Assembly (NCBI GenBank): GCA_051001995.1
Contig: JBPCMT010000204.1
Span: 1-10,903 of the forward strand
From: CAWEHQ01 sp051001995
GTDB taxonomy: Bacteria > Actinomycetota > Thermoleophilia > Solirubrobacterales > Thermoleophilaceae
Reading direction: 5' to 3'
Length of the DNA: 10,903 bases
The notes under the pieces were generated by a model, which was given only the letters and a program-made list of their open reading frames with translations, did no database searches and had not been told where the DNA came from. The stretch's first letter is position 1. Every line of letters begins with the position of its first letter. Of this stretch, positions 1-6,897 are shown one piece after another. A program made the translations under genes and the position numbers.

Positions 1-1
1 G

Positions 2-451
2 CGCCCCTGGTCGATGGAGCCCTTCGCACGCCGCCGCCTCGGCGAGCTCTACCTGCGCACGCTGCAGCCGTTCGCGTTCGAGCGGCTCATGCGCCTTCAG
101 GGCGTCTCGTCGCCCGTACCGGCCGCCGAGCTGCGCGCCTACGTCCCGCTGCTCAAGCGCGACGACGGCGGGCGCGCGTTCCTGCGCATCATGCGCGGCT
201 TCGAGCGCACCGAGCAGTTCGAGGCCCGCATCCTCGAGCCGCTTGCCCGCCGCTCGTTCCCCGCGCAGGTTTTGTGGGGCGAGGACGACCCTGCACTGCG
301 CGCCGACCGGCACGGGGAGCAGGCGCGCGCCGCGCTCGGCGTCGACGGGGTCACGCGTCTGCCTGGCAAGCACTTCGTCCAGGAGGACTCTCCCGAGCAG
401 ATCGCCGAGCACGTCAGCCGGCTGATCGGCGCGGCGACCGCGGAACCCTGA
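2..451 (+). CDS. Alpha/beta hydrolase, C-terminal part (gene cut by window start)
   Basis: The frame is open from base 2, before the first ATG at 14, so the gene begins outside the window. About 149 residues are visible. The end matches the last third of an alpha/beta-hydrolase fold enzyme of the haloalkane-dehalogenase/epoxide-hydrolase-like type: WGEDDPAL (near base 277) supplies the usual acidic residue after strand 7, and GKHFVQEDSP (near base 364) supplies the catalytic His, followed by the closing helix IAEHVSRLI. The helical stretch before it (first 85 residues) is the expected cap region. The nucleophile elbow lies upstream and cannot be seen, so the exact reaction (dehalogenase, esterase or other) cannot be assigned. 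It is probably a soluble cytoplasmic enzyme. The glutaredoxin gene starts 26 nt after the stop, same strand. Confidence 0.8.
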   Translation, partial: RPWSMEPFARRRLGELYLRTLQPFAFERLMRLQGVSSPVPAAELRAYVPLLKRDDGGRAFLRIMRGFERTEQFEARILEPLARRSFPAQVLWGEDDPALRADRHGEQARAALGVDGVTRLPGKHFVQEDSPEQIAEHVSRLIGAATAEP

Positions 452-477
452 ATCCTCGCGCCTCCGGGGCAGGTCGG

Positions 478-734
478 ATGAGCATGCCCCGGATCCAGAT
501 GTACACCACCGCCACCTGCGGCTACTGCCATGCCGCCAAGGCCGTGCTGCGCCGCGAGCATCTCCCGTTCGAGGAGATCGACCTGACGATGGACGAGCGA
601 GGGCGCGCGGCGCTCGCGAGGCGCAGAGCTTCCCGCAGATCCTGGTCGACGGACGCCCGATCGGCGGCTTCAAGGAGCTCGTGCAGACGCTCCACGCAGG
701 AGGCCTCGATGCCGCGGAGCTGCGAGCCGCCTGA
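478..734 (+). CDS. Glutaredoxin, CGYC type, interrupted by one frameshift
   Basis: Read from ATG 478 the protein begins MSMPRIQMYTTATCGYC, the first strand and redox motif of a class I glutaredoxin, followed by an amphipathic helix and FEEIDLTMDE. Near 616-620 the frame must move: downstream the frame starting at 621 gives AQSFPQILVDGRPIGGF and ends at TGA 732-734. FPQ is the cis-Pro loop and IGGF the glutathione-contacting turn of the family. One missing base in the 616-620 area restores an 85-residue protein, normal for a bacterial Grx. As written, the first frame runs on as unrelated sequence. The product would be a cytoplasmic thiol-disulfide oxidoreductase using glutathione or another low-molecular-weight thiol. 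ATG 484 is an alternative start. The break may be sequencing error or true inactivation. Confidence 0.85.
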
Positions 735-769
735 CGAACCGTCCGGCGCCCGCATCGGGTCACACCGTC

Positions 770-1183
770 ATGACCCAGATCCATGAGACCGTCACCATCG
801 CGGCCGCCCCCGCCCGCGTGTGGGCCGTGGCCGGCGATCCCGGCGCCATCGCGCAGTGGCTTCCCGCGCTCGCCTCGTCCGACGTCGAGGGCGAAGAGCG
901 CTCGTGCACGACCGTCGACGGCGCCGACCTGAAGGAGCGCATCGTCGAGCGCAATGACGCCGAGCGCTACTACGTCTACGAGATCACCGAGGCGCCCATG
1001 CCGCTGGCGTCCTACCGCTCGAAGCTTGCGGTGGAGGGCCATGACGGCCACTCCCACGTCACCTGGTCGGCCGACTTCGAGCCCGAGTCCGAGGCGTCGA
1101 GCGCGGAGCTCGAGCAGACGTTCACACAGATCTATCGCGACGGCCTCGACAGCCTCCGGGCCCGCGTCGAAGCGAGCAGCTGA
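770..1183 (+). CDS. SRPBCC / polyketide cyclase-dehydrase-like protein
   Basis: This intact gene encodes 137 residues starting at ATG 770. The opening, MTQIHETVTIAAAPARVWAV, followed by GDPGAIAQWLPAL, is the standard start of the SRPBCC (START/Bet v1-like) superfamily: a first strand, then the AxxVWxxxxD helix with a Trp that caps the hydrophobic pocket. The centre (YYVYEITEAPMPLASYRSKLAVE, then HSHVTWSADFE) forms the antiparallel strands, and the C-terminus is the long closing helix (ELEQTFTQIYRDGLDSLRARVE). Members bind or transform hydrophobic ligands, and this subgroup has no defined reaction. No signal peptide is present. It starts 35 nt after the glutaredoxin stop and ends 5 nt before the next gene, so the plus-strand genes may be co-transcribed. 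Confidence 0.85.
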   Translation: MTQIHETVTIAAAPARVWAVAGDPGAIAQWLPALASSDVEGEERSCTTVDGADLKERIVERNDAERYYVYEITEAPMPLASYRSKLAVEGHDGHSHVTWSADFEPESEASSAELEQTFTQIYRDGLDSLRARVEASS

Positions 1184-1188
1184 CGAGG

Positions 1189-2355
1189 GTGCGCCGCCGT
1201 TTCGCCCTCATCGCGGCCTGCCTGGGCCTGGTCGCCGCCGGGTGCGGCGGCGCGGGAGACGCAGGCCGTGGCGGCGGGGGCGAGAGCGGCGGCGCGGAGA
1301 GCACGGGCGCCGATGGCCTGCGCGTCCCTACCGCCGAATGGGAGACCGACTTCTCCCGCCACAACGTCCCGCTCTCGGAGTTCACCAGCGGCGGCCCCGG
1401 ACGCGACGGCATCCCGCCGATCGACAAACCGAAGTTCGTCTCGCAGGAGAGCGCGGACGAGTGGCTTGCCGACAACGAGCCGGTGCTGGTCGTCGAGCTC
1501 GGCGGGCAGGCGCGCGCGTACCCGATCCAGATCCTGATGTGGCACGAGGTCGTCAACGACGAGCTCGCGGGACGGCCGATCGCCGTCACGTTCTGCCCGC
1601 TGTGCAACTCGTCCCTGGTCTTCGACCGGCGGCTCGACGGCCGCGAGCTGACCTTCGGGACGACCGGCAACCTGCGCAACTCCGACCTCGTCATGTGGGA
1701 CCGCCAGACCGAGTCCTGGTGGCAGCAGCTGACCGGCGAGGCGGTCGTCGGCGAGCTCACCGACAAGAGGCTCAGGGCCCTGGCGTCACAGACGCTGAGC
1801 TTCAAGGACTTCCGCGAGAGCCTCCCCTCGGGCGACGTCCTCTCGCGCGACACGGGCTTCGAGCGCACCTACGGCGACAACCCCTACGAGGGCTACGACA
1901 CCCCCGACCAGCAGCCGTTCCTGTTCGAGGGTGAGACGGACGAGCGCCTGGCGGCGAAGGAGCGCGTCGCCGCCGTGTTCATCGGCGACGACGCGGCTGT
2001 CGTCCCGTTCTCGCGCCTGCGCAAGAACCCCGTCGCCTCGTTCGACTTGGCCGGGACTCCGGTCGCCGTCATGTTCAAGGCGGGCGTGGCCTCGGCGCTC
2101 GACGACGCGAAGATCTCGGAGTCCGACGACGTCGGGACGAGCGCCGCGTTCGACCGCCGCCTCGAGGGCCGGACACTCGACTTCGAGCGCCGCGGCGACG
2201 CGATCGTCGACCGTCAGACCCGGAGCACCTGGGACATCACCGGCCGTGCGACCGACGGCCCGCTGCGCGGCAAGCGGCTGAAGGCCGTCCGCAGCGACCA
2301 GCAATTCTGGTTCGCACTGGCAGCGTTCCTGCCCGACGCCCGAATCGTCGCTTGA
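1189..2355 (+). CDS. DUF3179 domain lipoprotein
   Basis: GTG 1189 gives 388 residues. Residues 1-18 form a lipoprotein signal peptide (basic RRR, hydrophobic core, then AAGC with the lipidated Cys at 19), followed by a Gly/Ser-rich linker to about 45, so the protein is probably anchored outside the membrane. The DUF3179 family signature is clear: WHEVVND (118-124), FCPLCN (135-140), and the block TFGTTGNLRNSDLVMW...ESWWQQLTGEAV (155-186). A later half (from about 260) contains a similar pattern ending WDITGRATDGPLRGKRL. The domain has no established biochemical function; the paired Cys at 136 and 139 might bind metal or be redox active, which is inference. GAGG lies directly against the GTG, so the ribosome-binding site is poor. 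Its stop overlaps the TTG proposed for the next gene. Confidence 0.9.
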   Translation: MRRRFALIAACLGLVAAGCGGAGDAGRGGGGESGGAESTGADGLRVPTAEWETDFSRHNVPLSEFTSGGPGRDGIPPIDKPKFVSQESADEWLADNEPVLVVELGGQARAYPIQILMWHEVVNDELAGRPIAVTFCPLCNSSLVFDRRLDGRELTFGTTGNLRNSDLVMWDRQTESWWQQLTGEAVVGELTDKRLRALASQTLSFKDFRESLPSGDVLSRDTGFERTYGDNPYEGYDTPDQQPFLFEGETDERLAAKERVAAVFIGDDAAVVPFSRLRKNPVASFDLAGTPVAVMFKAGVASALDDAKISESDDVGTSAAFDRRLEGRTLDFERRGDAIVDRQTRSTWDITGRATDGPLRGKRLKAVRSDQQFWFALAAFLPDARIVA

Positions 2356-2742
2356 GCGCCGACCTGCTCACCCACGTCGACGATCGGCTCTCGACGGCGC
2401 GGATGTCGCTGGACCTGCGGCTGCGCATCCATCTACTGGTCGCGGAGCTGCTCGCCGCGCCGCGCTACGCGAGCCGTTGCGCTGCCGCCGCTCGCCTCGC
2501 CGGTGTTCTGGACGCCGAGCTGCTGCTGGTTCGCGACGCCGATGCGTCGGACCCCGCCGAGGCGCTGGCGCTCGGTGTCGCACGGAAGCTCGTCCTCCAG
2601 CGCGGGTACGTTCCCGCGCAGGAACTGCGTGCCGTGCGGCTCGCCGGCTAGAGCGGCAGGGCTGCTCGACATCGTCGGCGAGGTGTCGGGAGCGACGCTC
2701 GTCGCCTACTCCGAGAAGGTGAGCGAAGAGGGAGACGTGTAG
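2352..2742 (+). CDS. AhpD/CMD-like protein with degenerate active site, frameshifted
   Basis: The frame from TTG 2352 (4 nt overlap with the DUF3179 stop; ATG 2403 is an alternative) encodes a helical protein beginning MSADLLTHVDDRLSTARM. After RLAG it stops at TAG 2649-2651. A second frame (from about 2659) continues with GLLDIVGEVSGATLVAYSEK to a TAG at 2740-2742. Restoring about two missing bases around 2649-2661 joins them as RLAGYERQGLLDIV, which fits the AhpD/carboxymuconolactone-decarboxylase fold (ALxFARKLVxQRGxV..ELxAVRxAGY..xxLLDIV). Where such proteins carry CxYCxxxH, this one reads PRYASRC: both redox Cys and the His appear replaced, leaving one Cys. It may therefore be a non-catalytic partner of the next gene, whose ATG follows its stop directly. 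Family assignment is by pattern only. Confidence 0.6.
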
Positions 2743-3276
2743 ATGACCTGGGTCGACACCCCGCGAGACGAGCTGCCGAATGTCCTCGCGTCCCATAGCC
2801 CGAACGAGCGTGTCCTCCGTGCGCACGTCGCGCTCTACCGGACGATCATACGGCGAGTCCGGGCTCACGCGGGTCGAGCGCGAGTCCGTGGCCGTGGCCG
2901 TCTCGGCGGCGAACGACTGCCACTACTGAGTGGTCCAGCATGACGCCGCGCTGACCCGTGAGGGCGGCGACGCGGCGTTGACGGAGGCGGTCGTCTCCGC
3001 GACCTCAACGCACTGCCCGATCGGCTCCGCGCCCTCTGCGCGTATGCCTACAAGCTGACGCTCGATCCGTCGGCGATGACCGAGGGCGACCTGACGCCAC
3101 TGCGGGGCGTGGGGTTGTCCGACCGCGACATCGTCGATCTCAACCAGGTCGTCGCGTACTTCAACTACGTCAACCGCATCGCGGACGGCCTCGGCGTCCA
3201 GCTCGAGGAGGAATGGCCGCCGGAGGCGCGCAACGCGCGGCGCTACGACGTGCGCCGGCATCTGGGCCAGGCGTGA
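2743..3276 (+). CDS. AhpD-like peroxidase-related (CMD) protein; two frameshifts and TGA at the second redox Cys
   Basis: ATG 2743 lies directly after the previous stop, with GAGGGA about 9 nt upstream as ribosome-binding site. The opening (TPRDELPNVLASHSPNERVLRAHVALYRTI) is typical of uncharacterised peroxidase-related enzymes in the AhpD/CMD superfamily. Near 2848-2851 the frame shifts (about two bases missing), then GESGLTRVERESVAVAVSAANDCHY is read from 2852. Next comes an in-frame TGA at 2927-2929, then VVQHDAALTREGGDAALTEAVVSA. Near 3000 one more base is missing, after which NALPDRLRALCAYAYKLTLDP and NQVVAYFNYVNRIADGLG follow to the stop at 3276. The family motif is CHYCVxxH, so TGA replaces exactly the second Cys codon; the His is kept. 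Corrected length is about 178 residues. It may be a selenoprotein, a pseudogene or a sequence with errors. Confidence 0.75.
2927..2969 (+). other. In-frame TGA at a redox Cys position with GC-rich hairpin after it (possible selenocysteine site)
   Basis: TGA 2927-2929 follows TGC CAC TAC and is followed in the same frame by GTG GTC CAG CAT, matching the CHYCVxxH motif on both sides. Downstream, CGCCGC 2944-2949 can pair with GCGGCG 2964-2969, leaving a 14-nt loop that begins with G about 20 nt after the TGA. That is loosely compatible with bacterial SECIS geometry. A competing hairpin (GGT..CAGC 2932-2939 with GCTGACC 2950-2956) is also possible. GC-rich DNA forms such stems easily, so the hairpin is weak evidence; the codon position is the stronger part. 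Confidence 0.3.
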
Positions 3277-3285
3277 GCTGCGTGA

Positions 3286-4206
3286 TCAGCGTCGCTTCAT
3301 CCCGTACATCATCCGGTCGGCATGCGCGATCAGAACCTCCGTGCTGGTGCCGTCGTCGGGATATGTAGCGAGGCCGAAGCTGACGCTCGGTCGCAGCTCG
3401 ATCGAGTCGTGGGAGACAGGCGCGGCGAGCGCGCCCTCGATCCGCTCGCGCACCGCTTCGAAGACGACCTGCGGCTCGTGCTCGAGGTCGGCGAGCAGCA
3501 ACACGAACTCGTCGCCACCCTGTCGGCCGAGCAGCGGGTCACTCCCGGCCGGACGGCCGACGACGTCGCACGCTCGGATCTCGTCGCGCACCCGCGCCGC
3601 GATCTGTCGGAGCAGCTCGTCACCGGCTGCGTGCCCGTGCGTGTCGTTGACACCCTTCAGCCCGTCCACGTCAAGCATGACGAGAGCGAGGCGGTTCGAG
3701 GCTCGTTCGGCCCGCGCCAGTGCGAGTTCGAGATGCTCGTCGAGCAACCTGCGATTCGCGACGCCGGTGAGTGGGTCGATGAAAGCGATCCGCGCGAGCT
3801 CGTCGTCGCCCTCGCCGGCGGGAGCGAGCGTGACGACGACGCCCTCGCCGGCATGGCTTCGGCTCGGCAGCGGTATGAAGCTCGCTCGCAGCCACTGCGG
3901 CTGCCGATCAACGGGCCGGACGACACGCAGCAAGCGGTGGCGCACCGCTCCGCCGGTCTCGAGGACATGGAGGACCGGCGTGCTAGGTCGGTCGAGCAGC
4001 GTGCCGTCGCCCATCCGCGCTTGCAGGCCGTAGCCCGGCCCGGCGCCGATGAGCTCATCGACGCGCATCCCGAGGAGCAAACCGGCGGCCGGGTTGCAAG
4101 CGATGACCCGTCCCGCGTCATCGTGGATGACGATCCCTTCGCTCAGCGCATGAAAGGCGGCTTCGATGACAGGCGACTGGCTCGGGGGGCAAGGATCGTG
4201 GGCCAC
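3286..4206 (-). CDS. PAS-GGDEF diguanylate cyclase
   Basis: From GTG 4206 the protein is 306 residues. Residues about 15-130 form a PAS sensor domain (AAFHALSEGIVIHDDAGRVIACNPAA, then LLLGMRVDELIG). FIDPLTGVANRR at 142-153 opens a GGDEF domain, MLDVDGLKGVNDTHGHAAGD (from 177) gives the metal and nucleotide residues, and an intact GGDEF lies at 230-234. It should make cyclic di-GMP from GTP. The RxxD inhibitory site expected just before GGDEF is not seen. No membrane segment is present, so it is probably cytosolic. The frame is open much further upstream (an ATG at 4317), but that part overlaps the DedA gene, so a start near 4206 is preferred; a TTG a few codons upstream is possible. The gene follows DedA by 32 nt and ends convergently 9 nt from the CMD gene. 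Confidence 0.88.
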   Translation of the reverse strand: MAHDPCPPSQSPVIEAAFHALSEGIVIHDDAGRVIACNPAAGLLLGMRVDELIGAGPGYGLQARMGDGTLLDRPSTPVLHVLETGGAVRHRLLRVVRPVDRQPQWLRASFIPLPSRSHAGEGVVVTLAPAGEGDDELARIAFIDPLTGVANRRLLDEHLELALARAERASNRLALVMLDVDGLKGVNDTHGHAAGDELLRQIAARVRDEIRACDVVGRPAGSDPLLGRQGGDEFVLLLADLEHEPQVVFEAVRERIEGALAAPVSHDSIELRPSVSFGLATYPDDGTSTEVLIAHADRMMYGMKRR

Positions 4207-4238
4207 CCCGCCACAGACCCACGGATCTGGAAAAAGGT

Positions 4239-4970
4239 TCAACGTCTGTCGAGAGCACTGCAGCGCCACGATCCGCTTCGTCGAGCTCTTCGTCCCAGTC
4301 CGACGGCCAGCAACCATGCTGTTACGGCAGCCACAACGACCACGGCGATCAGCGAGGCGACGCCCTCGGCGCGGTCGAGCGACCTCGAGAAGCCGAACCC
4401 AAGAAGCACGAACGTCGCCGACCACGCGGCGGTGCCGGCGAGGCTCGCGACGACAAAGCGGGGGTAGGGCATGCCTGCGGCACCCGCCACGAACGGTGCG
4501 ACCGCACGCACGAGTCCGACGAAGCGGCCGAAGACGATCGTGCGCGCCCCTGCCCCGTCGAAGTGGCGCTCGACGGTCCGCAGCCGGTGCGGCGTGATCC
4601 GCAGGCGCGGGCCATGGCGGACTAGCAGGCCGCGGCCGTGGCGGCGGCCGAGCCAGTAGCTCGCCGAGTCGCCCGCCGCGGCCGCGAGCCACACGGCGAA
4701 GAGCAGCGGAAGTCGGTCGACGGTCCCCCGCCCAGCGACGGCGCCGGCGACGATGACGGCGGTCTCGCCCGGGACGACGAGCCCGACGAAGGCGCCGGTC
4801 TCCGCGAACGCGAGGCCCGCCGCGACCGCGATCGTCCACGCGCCGAGCGTCTCGTCGATCCCGTCCACCGCGGCCGCCGGGTCTGGCAGCGGCACCGCTC
4901 CAGTCAGCAGCGCGGTCGCAGCCATCCCCGCAGCCAGTGCCGCGAGCAGTCGGGAGAGGCGTCGCTTCAT
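4239..4970 (-). CDS. DedA family membrane protein
   Basis: ATG 4970 gives 243 residues starting MKRRLSRLLAALAAG; the frame is open upstream, but that part reads as low-complexity sequence. Family motifs appear in order: ETGAFVGLVVPGETAVIVAG (acidic residue and PGE re-entrant loop), AAGDSASYWLGRRHGR (G..Y..GR..G), then FGRFVGLVRAVAPFVAG (the conserved FGRF...R...P...AG block). Hydrophobic segments around these and at the C-terminus (ASLIAVVVVAAVTAWLLAVGLG) indicate about five membrane spans. DedA/SNARE-associated proteins take part in membrane lipid homeostasis, and some act as undecaprenyl-phosphate or phospholipid translocases; this member's substrate is unknown. No clear Shine-Dalgarno sequence precedes the ATG. 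It shares strand and spacing with the PAS-GGDEF gene, probably as one transcript. Confidence 0.88.
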   Translation of the reverse strand: MKRRLSRLLAALAAGMAATALLTGAVPLPDPAAAVDGIDETLGAWTIAVAAGLAFAETGAFVGLVVPGETAVIVAGAVAGRGTVDRLPLLFAVWLAAAAGDSASYWLGRRHGRGLLVRHGPRLRITPHRLRTVERHFDGAGARTIVFGRFVGLVRAVAPFVAGAAGMPYPRFVVASLAGTAAWSATFVLLGFGFSRSLDRAEGVASLIAVVVVAAVTAWLLAVGLGRRARRSGSWRCSALDRR

Positions 4971-4987
4971 GCCGGGTTGGAGCGCGA

Positions 4988-5122
4988 TCAGCCCGGCGAA
5001 GATTCGGCGGGCTCCTGAATCGCCTCGGCCTGCGTTCGGGTCATCGCCTCCCGGAGCACCTCCTCCCACGCCGTGCCTCCCCCGCGGGCATTGAAGGACG
5101 CCTCGCGACTGTCGTCGCCCCC
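4988..5122 (-). pseudogene. Possible C-terminal remnant of a minus-strand gene at a junction
   Basis: On the minus strand, the frame ending at TGA 4990-4988 reads SREASFNARGGG, then TAWEEVLREAMTRTQAEAIQ and EPAESSPG. It ends 17 nt before the DedA start, as a co-directional upstream gene would. Its third codon positions are richer in G/C than those of the opposing plus frame here. Further upstream the same frame is simply the codon-aligned mirror of the binding-protein gene, so nothing independent supports it beyond about 5122. I do not recognise the protein. It could be the tail of a gene lost at a rearrangement or misjoin, or a chance open frame. Confidence 0.22.
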
Positions 5123-6105
5123 GACCAGGTCGTCCCGGCGGCGCGAGAGCACGGCGTGACGCTCGAGCGCGTTCCTGTGGGCGACACCGCGGACGCCGTG
5201 CAGCGCGTCGTCGCGCAGCGCCGGGCGGGGAAGCGCACCGGCGGCGCCGTCGACCTGATCTGGATCAACGGCGAGAACTTCGCCGCGGGCAAGGAGGCGG
5301 GCCTCTGGTTGCGTGACTGGGCGCGATCACTTCCGAACGCGAAGCTGGTCGACGGGGCTGACCCGAGTGTCGCCCGCGACTTCGGCGTCGCCGTCGACGG
5401 CCAGGAGTCGCCGTGGAGCAGGGCCGCGTTCGTCTTCGCGCACGACCGTCGCAGCGTCGCCGAGCCGCCGCAGAGCTTCGACGAGCTGCTCGCGTGGGCG
5501 CGCGATCATCCGGGGCGGTTGACCTATCCGGCGCCTCCGGACTTCACGGGGTCTGCGTTCGTCCGTCAGGTGGTCGCGGTCAAGGGTGAGGACGAGGCCT
5601 TCCGGTATCTGCGCGAGCTCAGGCCGCTGCTGTGGCGGCGCGGCGAGACGTTGCCGAAGTCCGAGGCCGAGCTGACACGGATGTTCGGCGACGGCCAGGT
5701 CGACTTCGCCATGTCGTACGACGCCAACTTCGTGTCGGCCGGCGTGCGCCGCGCCGCGGCCAGATGCCGGGCTCCACGCGACCGTTCGTGATGCGCGACG
5801 GCACGCTCCAGAACGTCTCGTTCGTGACGGTTCCGGCCGACGCGGCGCATCAGGCCGGCGCGAAGGTCGTCGCCGACCTGCTGCTCGATCCGCGGCTGCA
5901 GGCCGCCAAGGCCGACCCTGACGTGCTCGGCAACCCGACCGTGCTCGACGTCGACCGGCTGCCAGACGGCGCACGCCGACGGTTCGCGGGCGCGCGATCG
6001 AGCGTCTATCTCCTCGAGGACCTGGGACGTCCGCGCGAGGAGCTTCCGGCCGACGAGGTTCCGAAGCTCGAACGGCGATGGGTGCGCGAGATCCTGCGCG
6101 GCTGA
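5123..6105 (+). CDS. ynjB: YnjB-like ABC transporter substrate-binding protein, N-terminally truncated and frameshifted
   Basis: Recognisable homology starts at about DQVVPAAREHGVTLERVPVG (5123) and includes GGAVDLIWINGENF (5245-5286), a hallmark of the YnjB family (COG4134), with later WSRAAFVFAHD and FTGSAFVRQV. At about 5750-5761 one base appears to be missing: the first frame runs out at 5791, while the second continues RPFVMRDGTLQNVSFVTVPA and DPRLQAAKADPDVLGNPTVL to TGA 6103-6105. The expected lipoprotein or Sec signal and about 40-50 N-terminal residues are absent. The frame is open back to 4937 but encodes Arg/Leu-rich sequence with no signal peptide. As drawn, the protein would not be exported. 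Its family role is the extracytoplasmic ligand-binding subunit of an importer whose substrate is not established. It overlaps the first permease start by 28 nt. Confidence 0.85.
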
Positions 6106-6897
6106 CGGCGGCGCGACTCGCCCCGGCACTCCTCGTCGTCGTCGCTCTCTTCGGGGGCGCCATCGCCGGTGCCGTCCGGACGAGTGTCTCGCCGCTCGCC
6201 GGCGGCGTCAGCCTGGATGCGTGGCGCGAGCTGCTGGAAGACCCCGCGTTCAGCGAGTCGCTGCTGCTCACGGCGCGCGTCGCCTTCCTGTCGACGCTCG
6301 TCTCGGTGCTCTTGGCGGTCGTCCTCGCAGGCGCGCTGCGACGGCGCGGACGTTGATACGCGCCCTCGCCACCATGCCCGTGCCGGTTCCGCATCTCCTC
6401 GCCGCGGCCGTCGCCGTCCTGTGGCTGGCGCCCGGCGGGCTGGCCGAGCGCATCGTCGGCGGGCTTCCGGTCGAGCTGATCCGCGATCGGCAGGGGCTCG
6501 GGATCGTGCTCGTCTACGTGTACAAGGAGACGCCGTTCCTGATGCTGCTGCTCCTTGCCGCCATGGGACGGTCCCTGAGCGAGCGCGAGGAGGCGGCCGC
6601 GATGCTCGGCGCCGGCCCCTGGCAACGCTTGCGATGGGTCATCTGGCCCACGATCCGCGGCCCGCTCATGGTCGGGACGATCGTCGTCTTGGCCTTCGTC
6701 GTCGGTGCGTTCGAGGTCCCGCTCGCAGTGGGGCCGAACCAACCCACGAGCTCGCTGCCTATGCGTTCGAGGCCACGCAGGGCGACGTCATCGCGGGCGA
6801 GCAGGTCGCCGCCGCGACGCTCGTCCTCACGACCGTGATCGCGGTGGCACTGGCGGCGGTCGCGGTCCGATTCGCGCGGACGGCCGAGGGTGCCTGA
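6078..6897 (+). CDS. ABC transporter permease 1 (YnjC-like N-terminal half), two frameshifts
   Basis: ATG 6078 (28 nt inside the binding-protein gene) begins an integral membrane protein read in three frames. The first gives APALLVVVALFGGAIAGAV and SLLLTARVAFLSTLVSVLLA. After GALRRRGR (near 6350) one missing base leads to LIRALATMPVPVPHLLAAAV and GIVLVYVYKETPFLMLLLLA. The EAA loop that contacts the ATPase, EEAAAMLGAGPWQRLRWVIW, and a helix ending FEVPLAVG follow. Near 6748 another missing base leads to ELAAYAFEATQGD and a final helix (LVLTTVIAVALAAVAVRF) before TGA 6895-6897. With both corrections it is about 273 residues, with about six spans typical of the BPD_transp_1 family. E. coli YnjC is a fused double permease; here the halves look like separate, overlapping genes. 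Confidence 0.85.

Noticed and set aside
2368..2868. Minus-strand frame of 166 codons opposite the CMD genes
   Set aside because: Arg/Ala/Pro-rich antisense frame; the plus strand has recognisable AhpD-like sequence once indels are considered.
2927..2929. TGA as a sense codon through an alternative genetic code
   Set aside because: TGA ends many intact genes in the window (SRPBCC, DUF3179, ATPase, ECF sigma, both small-protein genes), so general reassignment is excluded; only a site-specific readthrough remains possible.
3322..4467. Plus-strand open frame of 381 codons
   Set aside because: It lies opposite the PAS-GGDEF gene, which has unmistakable motifs; the plus product is rich in Arg, Ala and Asp with no recognisable domain.
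4207..4839. N-terminal extension of the GGDEF protein into the DedA region
   Set aside because: The added residues are Arg-rich and overlap the DedA gene, which has strong family motifs, so they are taken as a shadow of it.
4937..5122. Upstream extension of the YnjB-like protein to GTG 4937
   Set aside because: It overlaps the DedA start, contains no signal peptide, and reads as Arg/Leu-rich sequence without resemblance to binding-protein N-termini.
5327..6742. Minus-strand open frame of 471 codons
   Set aside because: It opposes the binding protein and permease 1, both supported by family motifs; its product is low-complexity Arg/Pro/Ser sequence typical of an antisense frame in GC-rich DNA.
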